A stretch of DNA of 64,000 nucleotides, from assembly GCA_025504975.1 (NCBI GenBank), contig JANUWI010000013.1, positions 1,116,001-1,180,000 on the forward strand, written 5' to 3'. The notes below the pieces were generated by a model that was not told where the DNA came from, ran no database searches, and was given only the letters and a program-made list of their open reading frames with translations. The stretch comes from Plenodomus lindquistii (taxonomy: Eukaryota; Ascomycota; Dothideomycetes; Pleosporales; Leptosphaeriaceae). The number at the start of each line of letters is the position of its first letter. The first letter of the stretch is position 1. This document shows positions 11,402 through 22,130 of the stretch, in pieces. The position numbers were made by a program, and so were the translations under genes.

Positions 11402-14400
11402 TGCGATCTCGTCTCTGGTGAAAAACCTGTGGTGTTCGATGTCACCTCTGAGGTTGCCTAAGAATGTTGTAAAGTAGGTAGTATGTACATGATATAGCGG
11501 CCGGCTACTCGGCTATGGGTAGCGCGAGGCCAGGTCGGGAATAAGTGCGGAGGAGTTTACGACAGGAAGCTGCAATGCCACTTAATGGTAGGTTCTTGGG
11601 CTGGCCGTGGTTCAATGTCCGTATACGTAGCAGCTTCGCACTACTTCCACAGTTCGGGAGCAATTGTCCTATGTCTCCCTTGAACGTAACTCCACGACAG
11701 AATGATTGTCATCCACCAGTGTCTTTGTAGATCAATAACATAAGAGGCAATGTACACTTGCGCTACACTTCGCACTCGCTACATTATTGAATTAAAATGC
11801 TATCTTGTGGTGTATTAAGACTGTGATCAGGTACCATACTGTTGCTTGCCAAGAACCCGGCGTACCCTCTGCCATGGAGATGCGGGGAGAGCGCACAACC
11901 GTTCCGAGCCGCCTGGGGCCGACCTCACTCGGAAGCAAATCTCAATCATTATGTCTAATATCGAATCTATACAAGCTGTTGATACTGATGCATCATCTTT
12001 TATGGGGGAGGTCTGAGTACACCACGAAATAATACCATGGTATTTTGGTCGACAAACCATTTCATCGTCCCAACGCCGCTCCATTTGACGGCTGTATTCC
12101 ATGAAAGAAGGCACATGTTAATCTCAAAATCGTTGACCAATTCGATACTACCACAAATCTAATCTTTTGATCTTTGAATTGCGTATGAGTACATAAGCAA
12201 ACAACACTGAGATTAAACTCTCGAGAGTAATTAAGCCCCCCAAAATCTGCGCAGTGATCAGTTGGTTCTACCGAAACAAGCAATATGCGCATGCACTCAG
12301 CCCTCGAAATCATATACTTACCTGATTGGTCAGACAAACATGTATCCGATCGTGACGTCGTGTCCAACACAATCTATAATATGGATTTCGGGCTCTCTAG
12401 CTCGCGGATTTAGCTCGCACTTATCTCAGACTGCGCCTATCAGTCGTGAAATGGTCTGTGGGCGATATCCCTATTCCTACCGGCTACTCGACAGCATTAG
12501 GGCCTCAGTGCAGTGGGGTCTGAGACATGTCTACTGCCGTGAATACCTATTCACAATATACCACACAACAAACGTAATTGTTTCGATTGGCCACTGAGGC
12601 GTCTCAACACGGTGTACATAACTTCAATGCACCTAATCGCCCAGCTGGAACGCTCACCGAGGTTACGCAGACATTGTACCCTGCATGACGGATCTGCCCA
12701 ACGACACTACTTGCCATGCATGAGACTTGCCGCTGTCATTCTCGACCGGCGTTCGGCAGGAGCTCCCACCGAGACAACTTCATGTCAGTTGCGGATCCTA
12801 TCAGCATGTTGGTGGTGCACGACGTTACACAACCGCTGATGGTCTGGGCGGTGTCAGCGCTTGCGATGGTGAGTGAACGTCGGACTTTGGGATCCGGGTC
12901 GACAATCTGTGTCACTTGATCGTGATAGGAGGGTGGACGTTCCATGATCCGCTAACAATGGCTATTAGTCGTATCCGTCCGTACACGTACGTTGGTTGAA
13001 TGATGAAGAAGCACTGCAGGCTTACTTTGTGTGGCTGCCATCCGCGGTTTCGACTTTGGTATTGCCATTCCAGTGCACTCTAAGATCAGAACCTGAGATC
13101 AGAACCTGAGATCAGTGCAGAGATGAACGGCCTCGAGCAACAACCGGACCCCACCATGGTTCACGATGTAGGATACCGGAGTTGTCTTGGGCCTTGCAGC
13201 CAGTGCGAGATCGTTGGGATCGTCAGGGCCAGATGCCCATGGCCAAACCCGGTAACACTACATACGAACATAGTAACATCCCCAAGAGTGCAACACACAA
13301 GAGTGTTCTCGCCAGCAAGACCTAGAGGCACAATTCAGCTCTCCATGCGTCGTGCGAGTGCAAAGCAGTCTATCGATATCGCCACTCCCAAGTGCTCTTG
13401 CGGGGTTGTCGGTCTTGCTTGGAGTAAATTGGCCAAACACGACGTATTATACAAAGTTCTGTAATACGAGAGCTCATCCAAACTCAGCTTCGGTACTAAA
13501 AAGTGGCACTGCTAAGTACGGCGATCATGATCATGCAGTTGGCAGTACAAATCGTACACTACCTACGAATGCAATGCAACCTGTCAGTCGGTATTGGACT
13601 GCAGAACGCCGTCCTTGACTGGCGCCTCATGCGACCGTATCTTTGCTACTACCGAAAGACCCTCATTGTCCATTACTGACGGTCCTAGTATCCGGCGACA
13701 TCGTGTGGCTCCATACAAGTTGCAATATGCGTAGATTGCGAAGGCGACGCTACTACTAACCCGACTACACCAGACGATTCGGCAACGAGGGGCAAGCTCG
13801 ATTTTGAGGCGACAGCGTCGTGCTAGTCATGCGGAGATTTTTATGATTCGCTATGCTCAATTGTGACTGGCTGTTGTTGAGAGCGTGGCCCACACAGATC
13901 TGCCACGAGTGGATCGTACATTTGCACTCTTGATCCTCATTGAGCCGAAGGGTCAGAATTAATGGACGAATCAACGGAGTGGATGTGGACGAAGACACGA
14001 GCGCTATGCACCTAACATTCTCTCTGGGCAATGTTGCCGAGAATGGAACGATGCAGATGCGTGTTGGCCCCGTGGCCCCATGGCCCCAAGGACATGCAGA
14101 GAGTGGCGAAGGAGCTGAAATCTCGCGCTATCAGCACTTGTGCGACACCGAGGCTCAGAGCTGATCTCGCCCCCGTTAGCGTAATTGTAGGAGTAGGGTT
14201 CGCCTTGGAAGCGACCTGACCGACAGAATGTTCGAGGAAAAAAGGGTCTGTTCACTTGCCTGAGATGCGCATGGAGCCTGCGGATAGAGCGGTCAGGGCA
14301 ATTGCGATGCCTGTTCCTAAACGGTTATGGCGTTCACTCATTTGGACCCGTCTCCACAAGTCGTGCGCGTAGTGAAGGATAGTGTGTGCTGCGATTGGGG

Positions 14401-15195
14401 CACCCCTGCACCGTGGAGTCGACTTCGGCAGCTAGCGAGCAGTACGAATCGTGGCAGCAAGTCTAAATGAAAGGGTTCATGCGAGTGACAGACTGGTCTG
14501 TTTTCGACGAGTCGTGACATTCCGATCCCAATATTCCAAATGCCATTCAGCAGATGGACTGTGATGGACTCGGGGTTTGCGAGGCCTTGGAACGCGCTGT
14601 GCAGGCAGGCGTTGCAGCTACTGCACCGAACGTGAACCACTGAGACGCGCCCCTTGCCCTCCCCACCACCACCGCCACTAGCACAAGATGCGCAATCGTG
14701 AACCACCGGCGCCAAGAGGCAACATGACATGTCGTGCACGGATGGGATTGGGCACGTTGTCGCTGGCTGCCCGGGCTATCCTTGCCAGTCTGCCGTCGTC
14801 CTCCAAACCGGCTGTAACTGAAACTTTGGAGCATGCCAGGGGCAAGGCTTGGCCGCCATGTCATTTACCAGGCATCGTCCGCCTACTGATATACCGTTGG
14901 CTACCTGCTCGGCCTCTCTAGAGTACGGCCACACTCTCTGCTTACCCCTCTGTGACAGATCTCTACAAGGCTGTCAACTTTCCACCGGACCAGGTCGGAA
15001 CCGTGTAACGAGACAAGTCTCATCTCACTGTACGCATACGGCGGCTTGCCTTGTGTTCCCACAGCCACGCACACCTGCACGCCTTTCGTTTCATACTTTA
15101 TCAGCTGCCGCCCGGCCTGATATAACACCAACGCTACCCAGCACGTCGCGCCCTCGACATAATAGTACCCTAAATCCCACGCTCCGACAGCAACA
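11402..15195. other. Gene-poor 3.8-kb region
   Basis: Only short, non-conserved frames are found on both strands, none with a recognisable domain or plausible exon chain. There is a small tandem repeat near 13.1 kb. No terminal inverted repeats or transposase fragments are evident. The last few hundred bases are presumably promoter for the gene at 15196. Confidence 0.5.
13083..13115. repeat. 13-bp tandem repeat
   Basis: AGATCAGAACCTG occurs twice in direct succession, followed by a partial third copy (AGATCAG). It lies in non-coding DNA. Confidence 0.7.
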
Positions 15196-16563
15196 ATGGT
15201 CGACCTCGTCACCCAGCTTTCCGGATGGACCTTTGACAAGCCAGTGGTGCCTGCACATCCTCAGCGAACCAGCTCTACAGCATCGAGTCCAATCCTGTGC
15301 GACGACGTCCCTGGGACATTACGGCTGGATACCACTGTTGCGCAAGAAGCTCGCAAGGAGAGTGCCATCTTCAATGACCGATACAACTCTTCCGAAGAAG
15401 ATTTGACGACCGGCGGCTCAGATTCAGAGTCCGAGTACGACTACGACGACGTCGTGGTATATGACCCGGCCAAAGAGTGCAAGGCGAGGACGCTGTCAGT
15501 CTCAAGATGGAACAAGGGCAAGAGCTGCGACATGGCCGTGACCGTCTCGTATGCTTTCGCTGGCCGCCCAAGGGTCGTTGAGGACTGCCGTTCTCCCTTG
15601 GATCGTCCAGCAATGCAACTACGATCTGCTTCTCTCGCCAATGTCTCGGCTGCACCCATGCATACCTTGGACAACGCAGACAAGGCACAACGCCAGTCCA
15701 TGACTTTGAACGCCATGAGCCGCTTAGCATCCAGCACTCGTCCCAGTTCTCCAGTCGAGTTTGAGCCTCGACGACCCTCCACAAGCTACAGCCCCGCGAC
15801 CAAGGATATGACCACCGCTTCCACCTCTAGCTCGTTCACGACTGCACCATCAAGCCGCAGCATCTCACCTGCTTACAGCGAAGCCCCTCGATCTGAATCA
15901 CCTGCCAAAGCACCATCATCCTCACGCTCATCCGTATATGCTCCTGCACAGCCGCGTGTAGACGTGACCCGTTCCAGCACTACGCAGTCATTCTACCGCC
16001 AATCACAATTAGCCCCTCAATCGCCGGCCCTCTCCTTTCTCAGTTCTGATCCTTATGAAAGCTCAAACACAGACTCGTCCTCGCCCATTATCAAGAAAGC
16101 AACCGGACATCGTCGCCTACGAAGCATATCACTCAAGGTCGCCCTAGCCAAGATCGCGATCTCGCCCACAAAGAAGCCCGACACTCGCACAAACGGCAAA
16201 GCACCGACTACCCCAATGACACCTTTAACGCCGCAAACTGCTCCCCTCGAACGACCCGCTGTTGCAGGCCCCAACAAACTTCGCCGCGCATCGACAATAC
16301 TCCGACCAAAGTCTCGTGGGAACGACAGTATTAGACACTCGACACAATCGGCCGCGCCTCCCTTACCACAACTCAACGGCAACATGATGCAGCAGCGCGC
16401 ATCGTCGCGGATGGTTGCCCGAGGAGCGAGCGAGATTGAGCCGACACTCATTCTACCCGACTTCCCTCCCCACAGCAGCGACGACGACGCGCGGGCAAGC
16501 GTCAAGAGCAAAGCATTGCGCAAGCGCAAATCATTGATGGACTTCATGGATTCCCTCGCATAG
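15196..16563 (+). CDS. Unrecognised Ser/Thr/Pro-rich basic protein
   Basis: Intronless 455-residue frame starting MVDLVTQLSGWTFDKP in a good context (CAACAATGG). There is an acidic stretch near residues 65-90 (SSEEDLTTGGSDSESEYDYD) and a short ordered-looking block (LSVSRWNKGKSCDMAVTVSY). The rest is Ser/Thr/Pro-rich, with many possible SP/TP and basic-S phosphorylation sites (PTTPMTPLTPQT, ATGHRRLRSISLKVALAKI). The C-terminus is a basic KALRKRKSLMDFMDSL tail. No signal peptide or membrane segment is seen. Composition suggests a disordered regulatory or scaffold protein conserved only within filamentous fungi; the function is unknown. The length and uniform codon use argue that it is a real gene. 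Confidence 0.7.
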   Translation: MVDLVTQLSGWTFDKPVVPAHPQRTSSTASSPILCDDVPGTLRLDTTVAQEARKESAIFNDRYNSSEEDLTTGGSDSESEYDYDDVVVYDPAKECKARTLSVSRWNKGKSCDMAVTVSYAFAGRPRVVEDCRSPLDRPAMQLRSASLANVSAAPMHTLDNADKAQRQSMTLNAMSRLASSTRPSSPVEFEPRRPSTSYSPATKDMTTASTSSSFTTAPSSRSISPAYSEAPRSESPAKAPSSSRSSVYAPAQPRVDVTRSSTTQSFYRQSQLAPQSPALSFLSSDPYESSNTDSSSPIIKKATGHRRLRSISLKVALAKIAISPTKKPDTRTNGKAPTTPMTPLTPQTAPLERPAVAGPNKLRRASTILRPKSRGNDSIRHSTQSAAPPLPQLNGNMMQQRASSRMVARGASEIEPTLILPDFPPHSSDDDARASVKSKALRKRKSLMDFMDSLA

Positions 16564-18199
16564 GAACGCTACACATTGATTGTGTTTCGAAACGACATCC
16601 GTGCCACGACTTCCCGCCGCATAAATGCATAAATGTTGTCATTCATGCGCCGCCGCATCGTCTACCCCGCAACGACTTTCGGTCAACCCTGCTCGTCTTT
16701 CTCTCTTCCTGTCACGGCACTTTACTTGAAGCGCTCTCGCATAATACCCGGCGTATACCTTTTCTACTGCCATTTTTTTCCTCTCGTCTCGTTAGGAGGT
16801 TACGACATCCTCTTCGTCTCGGCATCGCGAAGTGTTCGCCGCCCACTCTGTCGCTATCGCATCTTCATGCATGCAAATGGTTTTTATTCTAATTAGTCGT
16901 GCCCGTTATGTGGCTTTGTCTCCACGAAGACTCAATGATATCCCTTTAGTCTTGGTTATACTCGAAGAGAAGAGTCAGAATGCAATCCACAGTATCTTTA
17001 CCCATCGTGTGTGCTCTTACGTGAATTCTACGATTGCTTCGCCTTGAACGCACATGATGCCATACACACTAAGCACCAGGTACCAAGACCAACACAGTTG
17101 TAAACACGTATGCACTCCATCGTCACTCCTCTGGGTGGCCTGACATGACGTTAGCGACCATCCTTTGCGACCCAAGCCTGTCAGGCACTCTGCAGGATTC
17201 TGATCCACTCCACCGCCTGACCCGCTCCACTCTTGTAAGCAGGGCGACCAGCATGACAGGGAACCGCGGACCTGCATCAAGTGGATACCGCATACCACCC
17301 ATGACATGTTTCGAAACAAGACACCAATTACACTCGATTAATGTAGACATCACCCTGGAGATGCATAGTGGCGAAGCGTCCCCAGTTGCGAAGATGGTCA
17401 ATGCGTGGGACTTGACTTTGTGTACTCCATCATAGGGATTCCACGTTTGGGTTTATCGAAAATAGGATAGACTTTGCGATGGTTCACAGTACAAACTTTC
17501 GGAGCTTCTGTGGTACAATCCAGGCGACTGGTTGAGTGACTGTGGGTTGTAACGAGTAGCTGAGACATTGTCGTCGTATGATCAATCTCAAATTGCCGTC
17601 TTCATGACAACTCTCACGACAACCTCTCCACTCCGCCCTCAGAAGTCAGGCCAACACGTAGCGATCTTAATCCCGTCACCCTTGTATATAGTGCGGGTTC
17701 ATCGAATACTTGCGTCGTTCAAATTTTGTGATTCTTTCATTTTCCCGTCTACCGTTCAACTTGAAACGCGCCCCAGGCTTCTTGCCCGTGTAGATAAGCA
17801 TGGACCATGGTTGCTACCAGATCTCAAGATACCGGAGATATAGTTTAGATAACTGCATGGGACATACGGTACATAAGACCCCGAATGCGCCGAAGTCAAG
17901 GGTGGTTGTTAATCGGAAATTCAAATTTGCGTACGAGCGGGTGTGGCGCGTTTGATCGACAGCCAGAGTTTGACGAGTCGGAGGAAGGAGCGGAGGATCA
18001 TGTGACGACGCGCGTATCTAGGGATCAGGAGGGGAGTCTGGTAGTTATACCGTTGCAATGGATCGATGTTGTTGGTGCCAACACTGGAGAAGGTCAGACG
18101 GTCCCAGGAATGGTCAACTTCGGCTGCCAGTAAGATACGATGCTTGCGGTGATAGTCTTTGCTAGGGACAATGCGATACGTCTGATGTAAGGGCATCTT
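16564..18199. other. Intergenic region, no gene seen
   Basis: 1.6 kb between the 3' ends of the Ser-rich gene and the Rieske gene. Short frames only, with no domain, RNA or repeat identified. Confidence 0.5.
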
Positions 18200-18778
18200 T
18201 CAACCAATCTTTTGCTTTCGCCTGATCCAGATGTCCATCTCGCCATCTACTGTCGAGCTAGGCCTTTGCTGGACCTCCCACACGTGGAGCTTATAGCTGC
18301 CTCGATCTGCTCGTCCAGTGTGAAGATCGAAAGACCACTCATGCTTCGGACAGTTGATGCCAGAACTCAGCACCACACCAAAGTCTTCGATATCAAACGG
18401 AGTGCCATTTGATAGAGGATATGACGAATGCGGGCACTCCTGGTACGAGTTAGGTTAACGTCGATGTGATTATGTATCTCGACATACATGATCTATAGCA
18501 ACGAATTTTCCCTTGTACTGAAACACAATGACTTGATTTTTCGTATTCCCAGCTTCGGGATCCTTCCAGTCATCAATTGCAACCTCAGTCCCCATCGCGC
18601 TGTCCTCACGAGGCACGTGGAAAATACGGCACCCAGGAACGTACTTCCCTTGGCATCGCTGCTGGTCGCCCACCCTCGTGGTGCCATCAACATTTGGATA
18701 CGAAGACACTGGGCCTGCGCAGAACCAAGCACTTCCAGCTCGAGAGGAGCGCGTAAAAGGACTAATGAGATACGACAT
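18200..18778 (-). CDS. Rieske [2Fe-2S] domain protein
   Basis: Two minus-strand exons, 18488..18778 and 18200..18439, spliced over a 48-bp intron (GTATGT...ACCAG), encode 176 residues. The join turns VFQYKGKFVAIDH into HECPHSSYPLSNG, creating the first Rieske ligand pair C-P-H. The second pair, C-P-K-H, follows in SSGINCPKHEWSFDLHTG, then the usual beta-strand KLHVWEVQ. Rieske domains carry an electron-transfer 2Fe-2S cluster bound by two Cys and two His. Small single-domain forms resemble soluble Rieske ferredoxins (RFESD-like). No membrane helix or catalytic dioxygenase domain is present. The spacing between ligand pairs is 25 residues, longer than the usual 15-17. The electron partner is unknown. 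It is divergent from the B3/B4 gene. Confidence 0.82.
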
Positions 18779-19162
18779 GGAGTTGCGGGTAGATCGTGAT
18801 TAACGAATCGGAATGCACCAACAGTGGGAGATCAAAATCGGCAGTGACGCTAACGTCAACTAGTGCCTACCCGATCCGGTCCATCGAAGGAACTAGACTC
18901 CGCATGTCAAAAGATACTTCCATTTTGCGCCCTGTTGTACATGACGAAGATAGCCGGTAGTGTAGACCAGTCGTAGTGATTTATGGATTAGTATAAGAAG
19001 AGAAATCACTACAGTGCTGTGAATTTTTCGTGTCTCAACAACCTCCATCTGACCAATTCACCCATTACGTCATCTTCTCAAAGAATCATTGCTTCGCACT
19101 TCTACTCACGACTGATCGAAGTCAACTTCAGACGGACCATCGCCACAAGACCCACGGCGACA
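18779..19162. promoter_or_regulatory. Shared divergent promoter region
   Basis: 384 bp separates the start codons of the Rieske gene (minus) and the B3/B4 gene (plus). It must hold both promoters; no specific factor site is assigned. Confidence 0.5.
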
Positions 19163-19876
19163 ATGCTACATCCAGCTCAGCACTACCTCGATAACGCCCG
19201 CATCGCGCCAGAGGTGTTCCAACTGCAGCCTGACTACCGCGCTCTCTTGATGGTAGTCACAAACATTCCACCAGGACCTTCAAATGCCGCCAGTGAAGCA
19301 TTTCTCCTATCTGCCGAAGCATCCGCCAAGGACGCTCTATCCACGACCAATGTGAACGACATCCCACACGTCACCGCCTGGCGTGAAGCCTACAAAGCCT
19401 TTGGCGCCAAACCAAAAAAGACGCTCAACAGTCTCGAGGCGCTTCTTCGCCGCACACAAGGAGGCCTCCCACGTGTCAATCGCTTGACGGATATTTACAA
19501 CGCTATCTCGATCAAGCACCAGGTCCCGCTTGGCGGAGAGGATCTCGATGAATACCAGGGAGCACCGTTTCTGATCCGCGCAAAGGGTGATGAGACCTTT
19601 GAGACCAAGGCCGGGGGCAAGGTGGTGACAGAGCATCCTAGTCCTGGAGAGGTGGTGTGGTGCGATGGGGGTGGAGTGACGTGCCGTCGATGGAATTGGA
19701 GGCAATGCTCGCGGACTGCTCTTAGTGATGGCACAACGAATGTCCTGTTCATATTGGATGCGCTGGCAGCGATGGACGACGATTCGTTGAACTCGGCTGC
19801 CGATGAACTTGCGTCTGAGCTGTACAAGCTGTCTCCAGAAGTCAGCGTTTCCCGTCGCATACTCCGCGCTCCATGA
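19163..19876 (+). CDS. Stand-alone B3/B4 tRNA-binding-domain protein
   Basis: Intronless frame of 237 residues from ATG 19163 (MLHPAQHYLDNARIAPEV). An upstream in-frame ATG at 19019 exists but adds a sequence without domain character. The protein resembles the B3/B4 domain of phenylalanyl-tRNA synthetase beta subunits. Diagnostic stretches are VTAWREAYKAFGAKPKKT, RVNRLTDIYNAISIKHQVP and GEVVWCDGGGVTCRRWNW. In the synthetase family this domain helps recognise or edit aminoacyl-tRNA. Free-standing copies in bacteria and fungi are uncharacterised, possibly trans-editing factors. No aminoacylation domain is attached. Confidence 0.8.
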   Translation: MLHPAQHYLDNARIAPEVFQLQPDYRALLMVVTNIPPGPSNAASEAFLLSAEASAKDALSTTNVNDIPHVTAWREAYKAFGAKPKKTLNSLEALLRRTQGGLPRVNRLTDIYNAISIKHQVPLGGEDLDEYQGAPFLIRAKGDETFETKAGGKVVTEHPSPGEVVWCDGGGVTCRRWNWRQCSRTALSDGTTNVLFILDALAAMDDDSLNSAADELASELYKLSPEVSVSRRILRAP

Positions 19877-20527
19877 AGCAGGGGTTCGACCCGGTACACG
19901 ATCGGATTGTGCTTGACCGGATGGTGAGGTTGTGACGTTGAAGTAAGGATTACTACCAATGAACTTGAATTGATTAAGTCCACGTCTCACTTCAAGAGCA
20001 TAATGCCCAAGCCACATAATAGCGAGGAGACAACAAAGGCAGATACATCTATTATAGCCTCCTCTCTAATCCCTATAGAAAATACATGTAATATCCAGGG
20101 ACTTCTAATATATACCTTAGTGTCTTATGCTAACTACGGTGACACGTGCTCCAAGTAAAAGTAATTTAGTTAACCTAAGCGCCTGCGTAGTATTAGTACG
20201 CAACCGCATTCTCGCCGATCAGATCACTTGACAAACTAAGGCTCACCAATTACGCACTGCAGCGTGTCGACTACATGACATTGATAACACAACGTCCACA
20301 GCGCTACTTGTTCACTAGTTACAAACTCTCATGGTATAATACGCGCACTATACTTGTATTCCTGCGTGTAGCACTGTATCATAACGTACTATAAAAAATA
20401 TCATCTAGGTTAGTCTACAGTATTACGTGTTTTATTTGGAGAAGTATAGGCTGTAATAGTTGTAAGGGATAGTGGCATATAAGCGATGCAGGGTAAGTGT
20501 GTATTGCGATGATTACCACTCTGTGAA
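19877..20527. other. AT-rich, TpA-rich spacer
   Basis: From about 20.03 kb base composition shifts to AT-rich sequence with many TA dinucleotides, unlike the flanking genes. No frame, terminal repeat or transposase motif is identifiable. It may be a decayed repeat affected by RIP-type mutation; this is inference. Confidence 0.45.
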
Positions 20528-21319
20528 CTAGTTCTCCCCCATATCCATATCGACATTTCCGCCAAGCTCCTTCAAAATCTCAGTAAAGTCGATCCACCCC
20601 CGCCCCCCGCCATCCTGAACTATCTCATCATCACCCCCGTGGAACGCCTTCATCACCTCTTCAAGCGTATCGTCCATCAACATCTTGCTGACGGCCTTCT
20701 CAGTCTCCATTCTCGATGTCAAATCCTTCTTGATGCCCCCCTCAGTTTCCAACTTCGCTGTCATCTCTTTCAGCTTCCAGCTTGTTCTCAAGGCTAGCAA
20801 CCAATGCATCTTTGACATCTAGGTCAACCTGAAGCTTGTCCGTGAGCGACTTCTCTTCCCTGAACAGATCGGCCTGCTGAGCGGCTATCTGCAGATAGAA
20901 GTCCCTCTCACGGTTGGCGGCATTGGCAATTTGGTTCTGGAGCTCAAGACTACCCGACTTAAAAATTTCGTCGATCAGTCGTGTGGAGAGGTTGGTCGAA
21001 TTGGTCCGCTCCGCTGCAAGTTCCTTCTCTATTCGCTCGATGCGCTGATCTTGGGTTTTGGCCGTTGTGGAAGGGCGTCAAGGTTTGATCCTTTGTCCAA
21101 GCGCGGCATCGTGATGGTGAAAGTGAAAGTGATCTCACGATGTTAAGTGAGTGCAGCGAGAGCACTACAAGAAAACCTGGTGCAATTGCCCTACACTGTC
21201 AACTCACCATAGAGCGGACAGTCACGGCGCAAGCTGCGTCGTGTGTGCGATAGTGCACTATGGAGATTACTCTTAATTTGATGTGGGCTTCGATACAACG
21301 ATAGTAGATCGAAGGGCAT
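20528..21319 (-). pseudogene. Frameshifted coiled-coil protein gene
   Basis: Probable exon 1 is 21208..21319 (MPFDLLSLYRSPHQIKS), ending at a good donor GTGAGT. An acceptor at 21050 (CCCAAG|AT) opens exon 2 in a frame reading QRIERIEKELAAERTN and continuing as a heptad-like coiled coil (REEKSLTDKLQVDLD, LENKLEAER). Around 20762-20775 the coiled coil jumps to another frame (EMTAKLETEGGIKKDL) that runs to the stop at 20528, with an acidic tail (NVDMDMGEN). No intron of suitable length and phase explains the jump, so one small indel or a sequencing error is likely. I do not recognise the family. The gene lies between two AT-rich patches, consistent with decay. Confidence 0.5.
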
Positions 21320-22130
21320 CCAGGAAGAACGGTGGTGACTGGACGAAGAAGTTAGCGTGTGTGCAGTGAAGTCTTGTGTTGAGTGCTGATGGTGAATAGA
21401 ACAGAGTGCTTTCTTGTCACTCGAGGGGACCAGCAAAGATTTAGAAGAGGGATGGAGGAGATATGGTGAGACGCGTCTGTGAGAACTTTTTTATGGCGTG
21501 CTGGTGAGGCGACGCGTCAGTGTCGCGTTTGGGGAAGTCACGATCAAGAGCGAAGGCACGTTGGACAGACGGCACACTTCACCATGCATGGGCTCACCAT
21601 ACACTGGCTCACCGTATGTGGGCTCACCGTGTGTGAGCTCATGGCGTACCGGAGAGCCTACATTGTAATACCGTCCTCTTACGGTGCACTCTTACTGCAC
21701 TGCAAAGTCTGCAATGGAGTTTGCGTGCAGCTCCCTCGGTGCGTTGGTGCATCATGGATAGTACTCGACAGCAACCTAACAACAGCCTGTTAGCTGCAGT
21801 GTCAAACTTTAAGCCCCAAGTGTTCATATAATGCAAATGTCTCGTACGACTTAGTAACTATCAGAACACACGCTCGCCCTACCCCCATATACCACCGCTC
21901 TTTACAACTACTACAACTCATACTATTCTAGATAGGATATATGATACTACATTCCAAACTAAAAGAACGTGTCTCCTCTAAAATGCGTTATGATATATTA
22001 TATCACGCGAAAGATATGAGTGAAGTGCGCACAATATACCACAGGAGCTTGTAACTGGTCAAAAAGGATCGCGGTGGACATCATAGTATCGATGTATATC
22101 TTTGTTATTTGCTTCCTAAGACGTACATGT
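21320..22130. other. Intergenic, partly AT-rich
   Basis: Upstream flank of the coiled-coil gene, a short TGGGCTCACCGT-like repeated phrase near 21590-21640, and a second AT-rich patch from about 21.84 kb. No gene is supported. Confidence 0.45.

Noticed and set aside
14849..15406. 185-codon plus-strand frame
   Set aside because: Overlaps the start of the 15196 gene in another frame, has no domain, and looks like promoter plus shadow.
19881..19895. T-loop-like GGTTCGACCCGG suggesting a tRNA
   Set aside because: No acceptor, D or anticodon stem could be paired upstream.
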